Shown here piece by piece: positions 1-7,304 of a DNA stretch of 17,483 nucleotides (the first letter of the stretch is position 1; every line of letters starts with the position of its first letter). Made by a program: the position numbers and the translations under genes. The DNA lies in assembly GCA_934371505.1 (NCBI GenBank), contig CAKRNW010000040.1:1-17483 (forward strand), read 5' to 3'. The notes below the pieces were generated by a model that was not told where the DNA came from, ran no database searches, and saw only the letters and a list, made by a program, of their open reading frames with translations. This DNA is from an uncultured Lachnospiraceae bacterium. GTDB lineage: Bacteria; Bacillota; Clostridia; Lachnospirales; Lachnospiraceae.

Positions 1-504
1 ACAGATGCGGAAGGTACAATATTTTACTCCAAATACATTTTGATACTGTTTTAAGTACTGCTCACAGGCGAATTTGTTGATTGCATAGATGGTTTTAAAT
101 TCCTTCTCAGCATCCTCCTGCAATGCTCCTTCTTTTCCCTTATACACCAGCCGTGTAGAGGGGAAAATCAGCTTTGCCTCCGAATGGCTTTTCCGATAGG
201 CATTCAGAACATTCAGCAATGCTCTCTCATTGGTATCCAAAAATACCTCATACTGGTCAAAGCCATTCACGCTTCCGGTTTTTCCCGCGAACATATAAAT
301 CAAATCACAGGAAAAATCGATCTTTCGCTCCAGTTCCTCTTCCAACATATTTACACAGTGATAATGCTCCGCTCCATCCACATGTCTTTCCGCCAGATCA
401 TAAAGTTCCAGTTCGATCTCCGGTTTTTCTTTCTGTAATAAACAGATCAGATTCCGGGCAATATAACCATTAGCTCCGATCATTGCAATTTTCTTTACAT
501 CCAT
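1..504 (-). CDS. NAD-dependent epimerase/dehydratase (extended SDR), C-terminus beyond the window; candidate NDP-sugar 4-ketoreductase
   Basis: The reading frame stays open from an ATG at 504 to the window edge, giving 168 residues of an incomplete protein. The N-terminus carries the Rossmann nucleotide-binding motif GANGYIA (residues 10-16), in which the usual third Gly is Ala. A strand ending FPST (114-117) and a YAINK sequence (Tyr140, Lys144) supply the Ser/Thr-Tyr-Lys catalytic set of SDR enzymes, so the enzyme should be active. An AAGGAG ribosome binding site lies 7-8 nt upstream of ATG 504, which favours this start over the internal ATG at 483. It is the last visible gene of the left operon, 17 nt after the 3-ketoreductase stop. 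Given the 2,3-dehydratase and 3-ketoreductase just upstream, the inferred job is 4-keto reduction (or epimerisation) of a dTDP-4-keto-2,6-dideoxyhexose in the cytoplasm. The SDR family is clear, but the substrate is inferred from context only. Confidence 0.85.
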   Translation of the reverse strand, partial: MDVKKIAMIGANGYIARNLICLLQKEKPEIELELYDLAERHVDGAEHYHCVNMLEEELERKIDFSCDLIYMFAGKTGSVNGFDQYEVFLDTNERALLNVLNAYRKSHSEAKLIFPSTRLVYKGKEGALQEDAEKEFKTIYAINKFACEQYLKQYQNVFGVKYCTFRIC

Positions 505-521
505 GCTTTTGCTCCTTGGTC

Positions 522-1550
522 TTACTGTTCTGCTGCCTTCCTACGGAATTCATCCACAAGTTCTGCCTGCCGTACCAGTTCTTCATCATTTTTCTTTCTT
601 GTCTCAGGATTCCGGATACATTCTGCAAACCGCTGAAGGGATTTTCCAAAGGCATCATCTGCCGGAAGTTTCCGGATTTCTTCCTCGTTTCCTTTCCGAA
701 TCACCATTTCCGGCACAAAGCCAACGGGTGCTGTCAGTATCCGTCCCGTATACAGACAGCCTTTGCTTCCCCATACTTCCAGTTCACATTTATAGTTATT
801 GTCCATGCCATAGGCAACCTGAACCGTCACACCTTCCTGATTGGTCAATGCTCCGGAGCCGTACATATCTACCTCAAAGCCATCCAGGGCATTCATCTGG
901 GCATATCGTACCTTAGCTCCTGTTCCAAGAAGCATGGAGGCATATTTCAACGTATAGCCGCCGGCATCAATCAATGCTCCACCGCCCAGCTCCTTATTAT
1001 ATCGGAAATCACCAGCCGCTCTTCTGGGAAATCCAAAGGATACTCTGTACAGCCGGATCTCACCGATTTCTCCTGATGCCACCGTCTCCTGTATCGCCTC
1101 CAGCTGCTTGTGAAAGGCAAACATATAATTTTCATGGAGTGCTAACCCTTTTTCTTCTGCCAGGGCTGCCAAATCAGCGGTGTCCTGTGCTGACACGGTA
1201 GAGGGTTTTTCAACTAACACATGCTTGCCGGATCCCAGCGCCTTCTTTGCCCACTTATAATGCAGGGCAGGAGGCAGTGGAAGATACACTGCCTCCAGAT
1301 TTTGGGCAGTTACCAGACTCTCATAGCTGTCATAAATGGTTCCGCCGTACTGGGTGGTGAATTCCTGTGCTTTCTCTCTTTGGATTTTTAAAGTTTCCTC
1401 TACGATTTCCCGGTCTGGAATTTCATCCCCAAACCATTCTTCTGCCGATGCCACTCCAATTCCGGCAAAAGTTAATTCTGGAATATTCTGTAATGCCGGC
1501 ATAAATCTTCGCAGTGCTATCTCTGATGGACAAATGATTCCTATGTTCAT
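522..1550 (-). CDS. Gfo/Idh/MocA oxidoreductase, probable NDP-hexose 3-ketoreductase (KijD10-like)
   Basis: This is a 342-aa soluble protein of usual family length. The N-terminus has the layout of NDP-hexose 3-ketoreductases, in which an IAxRRxxPAL-like stretch follows the first beta strand (here IALRRFMPAL, residues 11-20). The catalytic EKP motif is at 104-106 (Lys105). A Tyr sits in DFRY (171-174) just before the LGGGALIDAGGY segment, the usual place of the second catalytic residue in KijD10-type enzymes. The second Gly of the nucleotide-binding loop is replaced (GIICPSE). In characterised dideoxysugar pathways this enzyme reduces the 3-keto product of the 2,3-dehydratase with NAD(P)H. 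The 2,3-dehydratase is the gene directly upstream, which supports the pairing. A GAAAGG ribosome binding site precedes ATG 1550. The Gfo/Idh fold is near certain. The 3-ketoreductase role is inferred from family resemblance and neighbours. Confidence 0.88.
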   Translation of the reverse strand: MNIGIICPSEIALRRFMPALQNIPELTFAGIGVASAEEWFGDEIPDREIVEETLKIQREKAQEFTTQYGGTIYDSYESLVTAQNLEAVYLPLPPALHYKWAKKALGSGKHVLVEKPSTVSAQDTADLAALAEEKGLALHENYMFAFHKQLEAIQETVASGEIGEIRLYRVSFGFPRRAAGDFRYNKELGGGALIDAGGYTLKYASMLLGTGAKVRYAQMNALDGFEVDMYGSGALTNQEGVTVQVAYGMDNNYKCELEVWGSKGCLYTGRILTAPVGFVPEMVIRKGNEEEIRKLPADDAFGKSLQRFAECIRNPETRKKNDEELVRQAELVDEFRRKAAEQ

Positions 1551-1575
1551 ATATTCGTGCCTTTCACATTGTTCT

Positions 1576-2964
1576 TTACAATTTCATGAGGGATAACAGG
1601 TTTCTCAGCTGAATGTTCAGACAGTTATTGACCTGTACCAGATAATTCAATGTTCCGTAATCAACCCAAAGATAATCTTCCGGCAAAGATTCCATCATTT
1701 TATCTCCGATGTCGATCATTACATTCCGGTTCTGCTCATGGAAAAATCTTCCACCCTCCTCCGACAGAAGGACATTGCACTGAATCCCTTTTCCTGCAGA
1801 AAATTTCTCTCGAAAAGTTTTTTCTACCAAATCATCCTGCTCTGCATTGTGGGATGCCTCCCATTGAATCGTCGGTCCCAGCTCTATGCTGTCAAAACAA
1901 CCGATCTCCGGTTTCAATCTCACCAAAAATTCCCGTTTACCATCCACTACCCTGGTCAGCATACCGAAGGTTGCCTCTCCCAAGGCTTTAAATAAGGGCT
2001 GGTTCCACTTCCTTACTTCCCTGCCATGAATCTCAATGTCGTAATACCGCACCATGAAATCTGCCTGTTTTCTGCAGGTAATTCCATACTCGTCCACTTT
2101 CCAGTCTACCAGCTGATTCAGCGGCACGGTAACTACCGACACTTCCTGAAACATCTTGTAGTTGTTTATTTTATGATAAATTTCCGGAAGATACCGATTG
2201 GGTTCTGCTTCAAAAACAGAGAAAAAGAAAGCCTTATCCCTGAAAAATTCCTTGATCTGCTTCTGTTCTTCTTTCCCTAATGACTCTGTAACAAGAGGAA
2301 TTCCCGACAATACTGTTCTGGTATCCATATTCACCAGGTTGTCTATTTCCATCAAACGCTTAATCTGCCCTAATGTCATCCAGCGGAAATTGGGCAGCAC
2401 CTCCAGGTCTTCGTCTACCACCATAATCATATTGCGGTTCCGTTTCCGGTAAAACCTGGCTGCCTGCTCTGATTGAATCTGGTCATAAATCACATGGTAG
2501 CGTTCTGAATGGTCAAAGTATTCAAAGTACGGAGGGAAATTTCCTCCATGGGCGCGGGTAAAATTACTCTTGGTCGCCTGCAGTGTAGGAGAAATCTGGA
2601 CACAGTTCACATTTCCCGGTTCAATCTTTGCCTGCATGAGAAAATGCAGCACGCCACCTATCTCTTTGCAGATAATGCCGAGATAACCGATTTCCGGCTG
2701 GATAATAACCGGCTGCTCTGAAATAAACTCGTCGTTAATAAAATAGCGCATTCCTTTTATCGAAAAGAAACTCCGCTTGCGGTTTAAAACTTCTCCATTA
2801 TAATCATCGTAAAACCACATGTTCCCGGAATTGATACTGCACTCCTGAATATTTACATAAGTTTTTGCATTCAAATCCTTAATCCAGGTCTCCAGATCCG
2901 ACATGGAGTTTACGATTCCCTCACGGTCTGCCCATGATTCTATTACTTTTTGTGTCCAGGTCAT
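1576..2964 (-). CDS. NDP-hexose 2,3-dehydratase (EvaA/TylX3 family)
   Basis: This 462-aa protein has the tandem-repeat build of the hexose 2,3-dehydratase family. Repeat 1 (about residues 65-225) runs through QPEIGYLGI, LMQAKIEPGN, QISPTLQA, FYRKRNRNM and LGQIKRLMEIDNLVNMD. Repeat 2 (about 285-460) shows the matching blocks LGEATFGML, LVRLKPEIG, ELGPTIQWE, FFHEQNRNVM and YGTLNYLVQVNNCLNI. In antibiotic sugar pathways the family removes water from dTDP-4-keto-6-deoxyglucose across C2-C3, the committing step to 2-deoxy sugars. The product needs immediate reduction by a 3-ketoreductase, which is the next gene downstream. An AAGGGG ribosome binding site overlaps the end of the preceding GT2 gene, 11 nt away, consistent with translational coupling. 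No signal peptide or membrane segment is visible. No 4,6-dehydratase (RmlB) gene lies in this window, so the substrate must come from elsewhere. Confidence 0.92.
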   Translation of the reverse strand: MTWTQKVIESWADREGIVNSMSDLETWIKDLNAKTYVNIQECSINSGNMWFYDDYNGEVLNRKRSFFSIKGMRYFINDEFISEQPVIIQPEIGYLGIICKEIGGVLHFLMQAKIEPGNVNCVQISPTLQATKSNFTRAHGGNFPPYFEYFDHSERYHVIYDQIQSEQAARFYRKRNRNMIMVVDEDLEVLPNFRWMTLGQIKRLMEIDNLVNMDTRTVLSGIPLVTESLGKEEQKQIKEFFRDKAFFFSVFEAEPNRYLPEIYHKINNYKMFQEVSVVTVPLNQLVDWKVDEYGITCRKQADFMVRYYDIEIHGREVRKWNQPLFKALGEATFGMLTRVVDGKREFLVRLKPEIGCFDSIELGPTIQWEASHNAEQDDLVEKTFREKFSAGKGIQCNVLLSEEGGRFFHEQNRNVMIDIGDKMMESLPEDYLWVDYGTLNYLVQVNNCLNIQLRNLLSLMKL

Positions 2965-2975
2965 GAAACTACCCC

Positions 2976-3917
2976 TTAATCCTCATCCAGATTCTTTGTC
3001 TCACGAATAACAAACTGAGGCATGGTATTGATGCAAAGATAAATTCGTCCGATATACTCTCCAATTAACCCAAGCGAAAGCATCACAATTCCGCCGATAA
3101 TCAGCATTACCGTCATGAGAGAGCTATATCCTGCCATAATTTCCGGATGTAACAATTTGTTTACCACAGTAAAGATAATGCCCAACACTCCAAGCACTGT
3201 AAAAACAACTCCCAGAATTGCGGATACCCGCAGCGGCTTTATGGAAAAGGCGGTAAATCCATTCATCCATAAAGAAAGGAGTTTCGACAGCGTATAGCCG
3301 GATTCTCCCTCTTTCCGTTCATGATGCTCAATGGTGGCATTGGCAATGTTTTTCGTGGTACGCAACACCAATCCCCAGATATAGGGAAACGCATTTCGAT
3401 AATTACAAATTTCTTTGATGACATAATTACGACATATAAAAAAGCTGGTCAGACTGATATGTTTGGGTTTTCCCACCATTGTGGTTAACATAAGATTATT
3501 CATCCATGTGCCCAGTTTTCGAAAGGAATTATCTTTGCGCTCCGCATATTTGGCATACACCACATCGTAGCCTTCCAGCAGCTTATCAAGCAGGATTCCC
3601 ACCTGATCAACCGGTGTCTGTCCGTCATCATCCAATGTGACAACATAATCCCCTGTGCAGATATTATATCCGGCCATCAGGGCAGAATGCTGACCAAAAT
3701 TCTTAGCCAGATTGATTCCCTTCACAAAACTGTACTTCTCACACAATGCATCAATCTTTTTCCATACACCATCCGGGGAGCAGTCATTTACCAGAACGAT
3801 TTCATAATTGTAAGTGGTGAGACTCTCCATCAAGCTCATGATACCGCTCACCACCTTTTCAATGGTTCCCTCACTTCTATAGCATGGAATGATATAAGAT
3901 ATCTTTTCCTTCATCAT
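2976..3917 (-). CDS. GT2 glycosyltransferase, ArnC/GtrB-like, polyprenyl-phosphate sugar transferase with two C-terminal membrane segments
   Basis: The 313-aa protein has a GT-A fold N-terminus (SYIIPCYRSEG from residue 7; nucleotide-binding LVNDCSPDG at 42-50) and a metal/UDP-binding DDDGQTP motif at 96-102, where most relatives have DADLQxPP. A HHERKEGESGYTLSKLLSLW-like stretch resembles the ArnC signature after the catalytic domain. Two hydrophobic hairpin segments follow (about 228-255 and 265-293), ending in the amphipathic IGEYIGRIYL typical of the family. Such enzymes load a sugar from a nucleotide donor onto undecaprenyl phosphate on the cytoplasmic face. The product is then flipped and used by a polytopic transferase, for which the GtrII-like gene in this operon is the natural partner. 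It starts at tandem ATGs (3917) behind an AGAGAGG ribosome binding site. Donor sugar is unknown. Confidence 0.93.
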   Translation of the reverse strand: MMKEKISYIIPCYRSEGTIEKVVSGIMSLMESLTTYNYEIVLVNDCSPDGVWKKIDALCEKYSFVKGINLAKNFGQHSALMAGYNICTGDYVVTLDDDGQTPVDQVGILLDKLLEGYDVVYAKYAERKDNSFRKLGTWMNNLMLTTMVGKPKHISLTSFFICRNYVIKEICNYRNAFPYIWGLVLRTTKNIANATIEHHERKEGESGYTLSKLLSLWMNGFTAFSIKPLRVSAILGVVFTVLGVLGIIFTVVNKLLHPEIMAGYSSLMTVMLIIGGIVMLSLGLIGEYIGRIYLCINTMPQFVIRETKNLDED

Positions 3918-3945
3918 AACACCTCTCTTATTTTTCCTACATGCC

Positions 3946-4875
3946 TTATTGCTTTGACTTCACATATTCCTCCAGGGTGCAGCCCTCATAGGAATCCTTT
4001 ATCACATCAAACAGTACCTGTAATTTTCCATATAACACTTCCACAGCTTCTGCGTCCTTAAATGTGGGACTGCCCCCGGGCATCAGTTCCGAAGAGTGAA
4101 GCATAAACATCAGATAATCTCCATCGCCGTTTCGATTTTTCTCAATCATCCACAGCATATCTTTCATGTTATCCCTGCTGGGGCGCAGCCAGATATTCTG
4201 CCCCGCCATGCCAAACAATGCTGTTTTTACATTGGATTTCCAGCTTTTGTTTTTATCCAGAAACATCCTGTGGGTATACTCCACGGTAACCGGAACCTCC
4301 ACAATGCCCTTATATTTCTGAATATCCCGGGAAGCTTTCCGGTAATCCGGTCCTGCAAAGCCCGGAGTCTGCCCCAGGGAATCCCGCCAACTGATTCCCG
4401 GCGTGTAGGAGCAATCTATCCGATAGCCATATTGGTAAAGCAGTTCAAAGTAGGTGTCATTCATCGCCCATCTTCCGGCTCTGTGACTTACCGGTACATA
4501 GCCGAACTGCTCCTTCATTTTCTCTGTTATGGCTGCAATTTTTGCTTCCATAATCTCCCGGGGATACTCAATCAGATAAGGTGCCCCGGAGCGCTCATCT
4601 CTCGGAAGTTCGTAAAAGGGTGGATTGTTCCAGGCATGCAGATGCATTCCCAGTTCACAGCTACCGGCTTCCACATTTCTATTGATAAACTCCACAAACA
4701 ACGGGTCACTTATCATTTCCCAGTTGCTAAGCCATACCGGCTTAAATCCATATTGGGCGCAAAGCTCCTGAAACCGTTTCAGATATTGGACATTCTTCGT
4801 GGTAACTTCCTGTCCCGGTTTCCATTTCCAGAGATTATCTCCTTCTGTATCTATGGTGATGATGAAATGTTTCAT
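3946..4875 (-). CDS. WalW-like polysaccharide deacetylase (CE4/NodB-like fold)
   Basis: The 309-aa protein begins with a first strand ending in the acidic motif DTEGD (residues 9-13). Next come a metal-binding HLHAW (His78, His80), an HRAGRW motif (131-136) and a late LHSSE motif (His260). These are the ordered NodB-type catalytic blocks in the variant spacing of the WalW group found in lipopolysaccharide and capsule loci. All expected Asp and His residues are present. There is no signal peptide or membrane anchor, so the protein should act in the cytoplasm, on a nucleotide sugar or on the inner-face lipid-linked intermediate. It lies between the GtrII-like and GT2 genes of the left operon (21 nt after GtrII, 28 nt before GT2). 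An AGAAAGGA ribosome binding site precedes ATG 4875. Removal of an N-acetyl or other acyl group is inferred from the family. Confidence 0.88.
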   Translation of the reverse strand: MKHFIITIDTEGDNLWKWKPGQEVTTKNVQYLKRFQELCAQYGFKPVWLSNWEMISDPLFVEFINRNVEAGSCELGMHLHAWNNPPFYELPRDERSGAPYLIEYPREIMEAKIAAITEKMKEQFGYVPVSHRAGRWAMNDTYFELLYQYGYRIDCSYTPGISWRDSLGQTPGFAGPDYRKASRDIQKYKGIVEVPVTVEYTHRMFLDKNKSWKSNVKTALFGMAGQNIWLRPSRDNMKDMLWMIEKNRNGDGDYLMFMLHSSELMPGGSPTFKDAEAVEVLYGKLQVLFDVIKDSYEGCTLEEYVKSKQ

Positions 4876-4896
4876 CGAAAATTCCTTTCTAAACAG

Positions 4897-6468
4897 CTAC
4901 TGGATCTTTACCACCAAAACTCCATCCACCATCTGAATGGAATCCGCCGCCGGATAAACCGGCATATCCGCAGCCCTTGCCTGAATACCCGCAATCTGCT
5001 CTTCTGTAGGTTCAACGAGGGGAAAATGCATATAGTACGCCATATATCGTCTCAAACCGCGTTCATTAAAATTCGGTTCGTAGGCCGTTCCCCGAAGTTC
5101 CTTCAAGGAATCGAATGCCGGGAGTTCTACCGGATAGCCGGGGTACAAATCTTCCTCCATCATAATATAGACCGGCATGGATGCATCCCAGCCATCCACT
5201 GCTTCCATTCTTGCAGCCACACGGTTCAGATAGGATGCCATCTGCTCTGTCGCCGCCTGTTCCCTGTAATAGGCCTGATTGTCCATGGTATAGTCATGTC
5301 CGATCTGAATCAGAACACCAACAAGAACCAACGTGCAGAAAAGTTTCTGCAGTTTCACACCCGGGCTTTTTCCTGATGTGAGTTTTTCCACATCACAGGC
5401 TGCTGCCAGTAGGATAATCCACACAAACACCAGGGAATACATCATATACCGGTCTACACCGGCACCTACACGGTCTGCCATCAGCACGGGAAGACAATTA
5501 CACCCCATCGGCAGTAAGCCCAGCAAAACCACCTTCCCCATTCTGTTTACAAAAGAATCCTTTTCCGGTCTTTTCCAGATAGAATGAACTGCGTAGCAAA
5601 GCAGGCAAAGTGCTAACACCACATTGATTCCAACCATTACCACGGAACCGTAATAGTGGCTGGTAAAGAAATAACGGAAAAAGTAGAGATAGGCGTAAAC
5701 AATTCCCTTGCAGATTCCCTTGGGCGTAAATTTCGTCATCTCATTGATTCCATAATAATCAGAAAGACTGTACTGCAATAACGCCGCACTTGCCTTTACA
5801 CCCACATAGTAAAAGATAAAGCCACCCAGGAGAATTACCAGATAGCGGACTACCCGCTTCCACTCCTCTTTCCAGGTTCGCTTATCTCGAAACAATTCCA
5901 AAAACAGGATTCCATACATCAAGGCTGCTGCTACAGAAATGTACGCCTGGTGAATCGCCAGTGAAGCACCTATCAAAGCAATCGCTGCTGCAAAGCCATA
6001 ACGATACTTTTCTGCCAGGAATACTGCCAGCACGGCAAAAAATACCGCCATAAACCAGGCATCCCCCAGCTGGGTAAATGCCATAAAACTGACAATTGCA
6101 GGAAAAACTACCATGACTGCGCCAATCAGCCCTGCATAAATCTGCCTGTCCACGTTAAGTAATGTCACAATCATAGCGGCTGACAAGCCCAGCAGAAAAA
6201 TTCCCAGCAATCCGGCAACCGCCTGCATGCTGTAGTTCCCACCAATCCACTGACCTAGGATTCCTACCAGCCATCTGCCTTCTGCCATTCTTCCCATGAG
6301 CATCTCCTGCTCATCCAGGAAAAGTACGCTGACCTCATTGTAGTTGAACAGCTTATTGGTCAAAATAAATAAATGGGTCAATATACCAGCCACCATGGCT
6401 GTCGTAAAGGCTGTCTTTGCAGTTTTTGGCAGGTTTCCCCACCATGATTTTATCTTTTCTGAAGGCAT
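4897..6468 (-). CDS. GtrII-like polytopic glucosyltransferase
   Basis: The 523-aa integral membrane protein has about eleven hydrophobic segments between residues 20 and 390, then a soluble tail of about 130 residues. The first external loop carries an acidic LFLDEQEML stretch followed by GRW, the place where GtrII-family proteins keep conserved acidic residues. A SLAIHQAYISVA block in the middle matches YQAYLSLA in the paralogue at 15918-17465, and both end in a DMPVxPxxxSI segment. In serotype-converting systems GtrII moves glucose from undecaprenyl phosphate to a surface polysaccharide on the outer face of the membrane. It is the first gene of the left operon proper, starting at ATG 6468 behind a GAGGAA ribosome binding site. 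Only 33 bp separate it from the upstream defence-like gene. Family assignment is good; acceptor and sugar are unknown. Confidence 0.87.
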   Translation of the reverse strand: MPSEKIKSWWGNLPKTAKTAFTTAMVAGILTHLFILTNKLFNYNEVSVLFLDEQEMLMGRMAEGRWLVGILGQWIGGNYSMQAVAGLLGIFLLGLSAAMIVTLLNVDRQIYAGLIGAVMVVFPAIVSFMAFTQLGDAWFMAVFFAVLAVFLAEKYRYGFAAAIALIGASLAIHQAYISVAAALMYGILFLELFRDKRTWKEEWKRVVRYLVILLGGFIFYYVGVKASAALLQYSLSDYYGINEMTKFTPKGICKGIVYAYLYFFRYFFTSHYYGSVVMVGINVVLALCLLCYAVHSIWKRPEKDSFVNRMGKVVLLGLLPMGCNCLPVLMADRVGAGVDRYMMYSLVFVWIILLAAACDVEKLTSGKSPGVKLQKLFCTLVLVGVLIQIGHDYTMDNQAYYREQAATEQMASYLNRVAARMEAVDGWDASMPVYIMMEEDLYPGYPVELPAFDSLKELRGTAYEPNFNERGLRRYMAYYMHFPLVEPTEEQIAGIQARAADMPVYPAADSIQMVDGVLVVKIQ

Positions 6469-6501
6469 TCTTGTTCCTCGATTCGTTCCCGTTATTCAGT
6501 C

Positions 6502-6513
6502 CTAATGTGCATT
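6502..6513 (+). repeat. 12-bp direct repeat, copy at the downstream end of the defence-like module
   Basis: CTAATGTGCATT is identical to 9714-9725. On the minus strand this copy supplies the last codons and stop of the 261-aa gene. The two copies enclose the three-gene module almost exactly. Confidence 0.6.
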
Positions 6514-7287
6514 ATTTTTCTGTTCCCAGATTTTTCTTATCTTACTCTGAACATCCGCTGTCAAGTCTTCTCGCTTAAAACCGTGAAATATATTTCTTTC
6601 CGTATTCGGGAATTCGTAAATAGATGCACCATCCTCCATGTCAATTGAATATATCTTTCCCTTAAATGCAATTGACATATTCAGCAATTTCTGACCCAGT
6701 TCATCTGTCCTAGGTGCTACTCCAACTATCATCCCATTTTTCCTGGCATAGATACGATTTCCATGTTTCCTGTTTCTCTCATATAATCGGAATCCAAGTT
6801 CCTCCCAATACTGATAAATATGTAATTCTTCTGCCAGATTCCGAATAGAAACCTGCCCCTTACCCTTCATTGTCCCTTGTATGACAGGTTCATTAAAAGC
6901 ATCCTCATGTACCAGACTGATTAGGAAATCTTCCCTATATCTGGCACAATGCCTTGAACTCATCTCTTGAAAGAAAAACTCATCAGCAGTCTCTTCTTCA
7001 TCCTCCGTCAATCCACGAGCAGTAAGAATTGTAAGCAGAAACATATATTTTTCCCAGTCGCGTTTCTTAAGTTCCTTCAAAACATCTGACAACCGGCACT
7101 CCTCTGTCATCGGTATTGTAAGATTGATATCCGGACTGTTTACAATATCTGCCGGTACTTTGACTCCGCTTATTTTTTCATTCTTTAAAAAATCCAGTAC
7201 ATAACAGAAGTTTTCCATCGCCTCCGTCGCCGTTTGTTTCGATGGAAAACACTTAAAAAACGAAAGATCATTAATGGCAATCTTCAT
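6502..7287 (-). CDS. Uncharacterised 261-aa protein, third gene of a DUF262/AAA defence-like module
   Basis: I do not recognise this family. The protein is soluble, charged and free of membrane segments or a signal peptide. It has an N-terminal helical region (20-70), an acidic stretch LTEDEEETADE near 92-103, and a Cys/His-containing MSSRHCARYRED (about 109-120). A basic block RLYERNRKHGNRIYARKNG (about 162-181) is followed by a beta-rich tail. The ATG at 7287 sits behind AGGGGAAACA, the same ribosome-binding context used by the DUF262 gene of this module. It is 17 nt downstream of the AAA ATPase gene, so the three genes should be one transcript. Its last four codons lie inside a 12-bp direct repeat that also occurs upstream of the module. 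By position it could be the effector or an adaptor of the module, or a toxin, but the sequence shows no nuclease motif that I can defend. Confidence 0.8.
   Translation of the reverse strand: MKIAINDLSFFKCFPSKQTATEAMENFCYVLDFLKNEKISGVKVPADIVNSPDINLTIPMTEECRLSDVLKELKKRDWEKYMFLLTILTARGLTEDEEETADEFFFQEMSSRHCARYREDFLISLVHEDAFNEPVIQGTMKGKGQVSIRNLAEELHIYQYWEELGFRLYERNRKHGNRIYARKNGMIVGVAPRTDELGQKLLNMSIAFKGKIYSIDMEDGASIYEFPNTERNIFHGFKREDLTADVQSKIRKIWEQKNNAH
6536..6564 (-). promoter_or_regulatory. Candidate internal promoter for the left glycan operon
   Basis: Within the 3' end of the 261-aa gene the minus strand has a perfect TTGACA (6559-6564), a 17-nt spacer and GATAAG (6536-6541, 4 of 6). The start site would be about 60 nt upstream of the GtrII ATG at 6468. 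It lies in coding sequence, so a chance match is possible. Confidence 0.4.
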
Positions 7288-7304
7288 TTGTTTCCCCTAT
7301 TGAT

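Noticed and set aside
483..1076. 197-codon plus-strand open frame and several overlapping smaller ones
   Set aside because: Antisense to the Gfo/Idh gene, which has clear EKP and downstream motifs; the translation is low-complexity and without a domain.
4096..5376. 426-codon open frame on the plus strand
   Set aside because: It lies antisense across the WalW-like and GtrII-like genes, both of which have full family motifs and ribosome binding sites. Its translation is His/Phe/Ile-rich with no recognisable domain.
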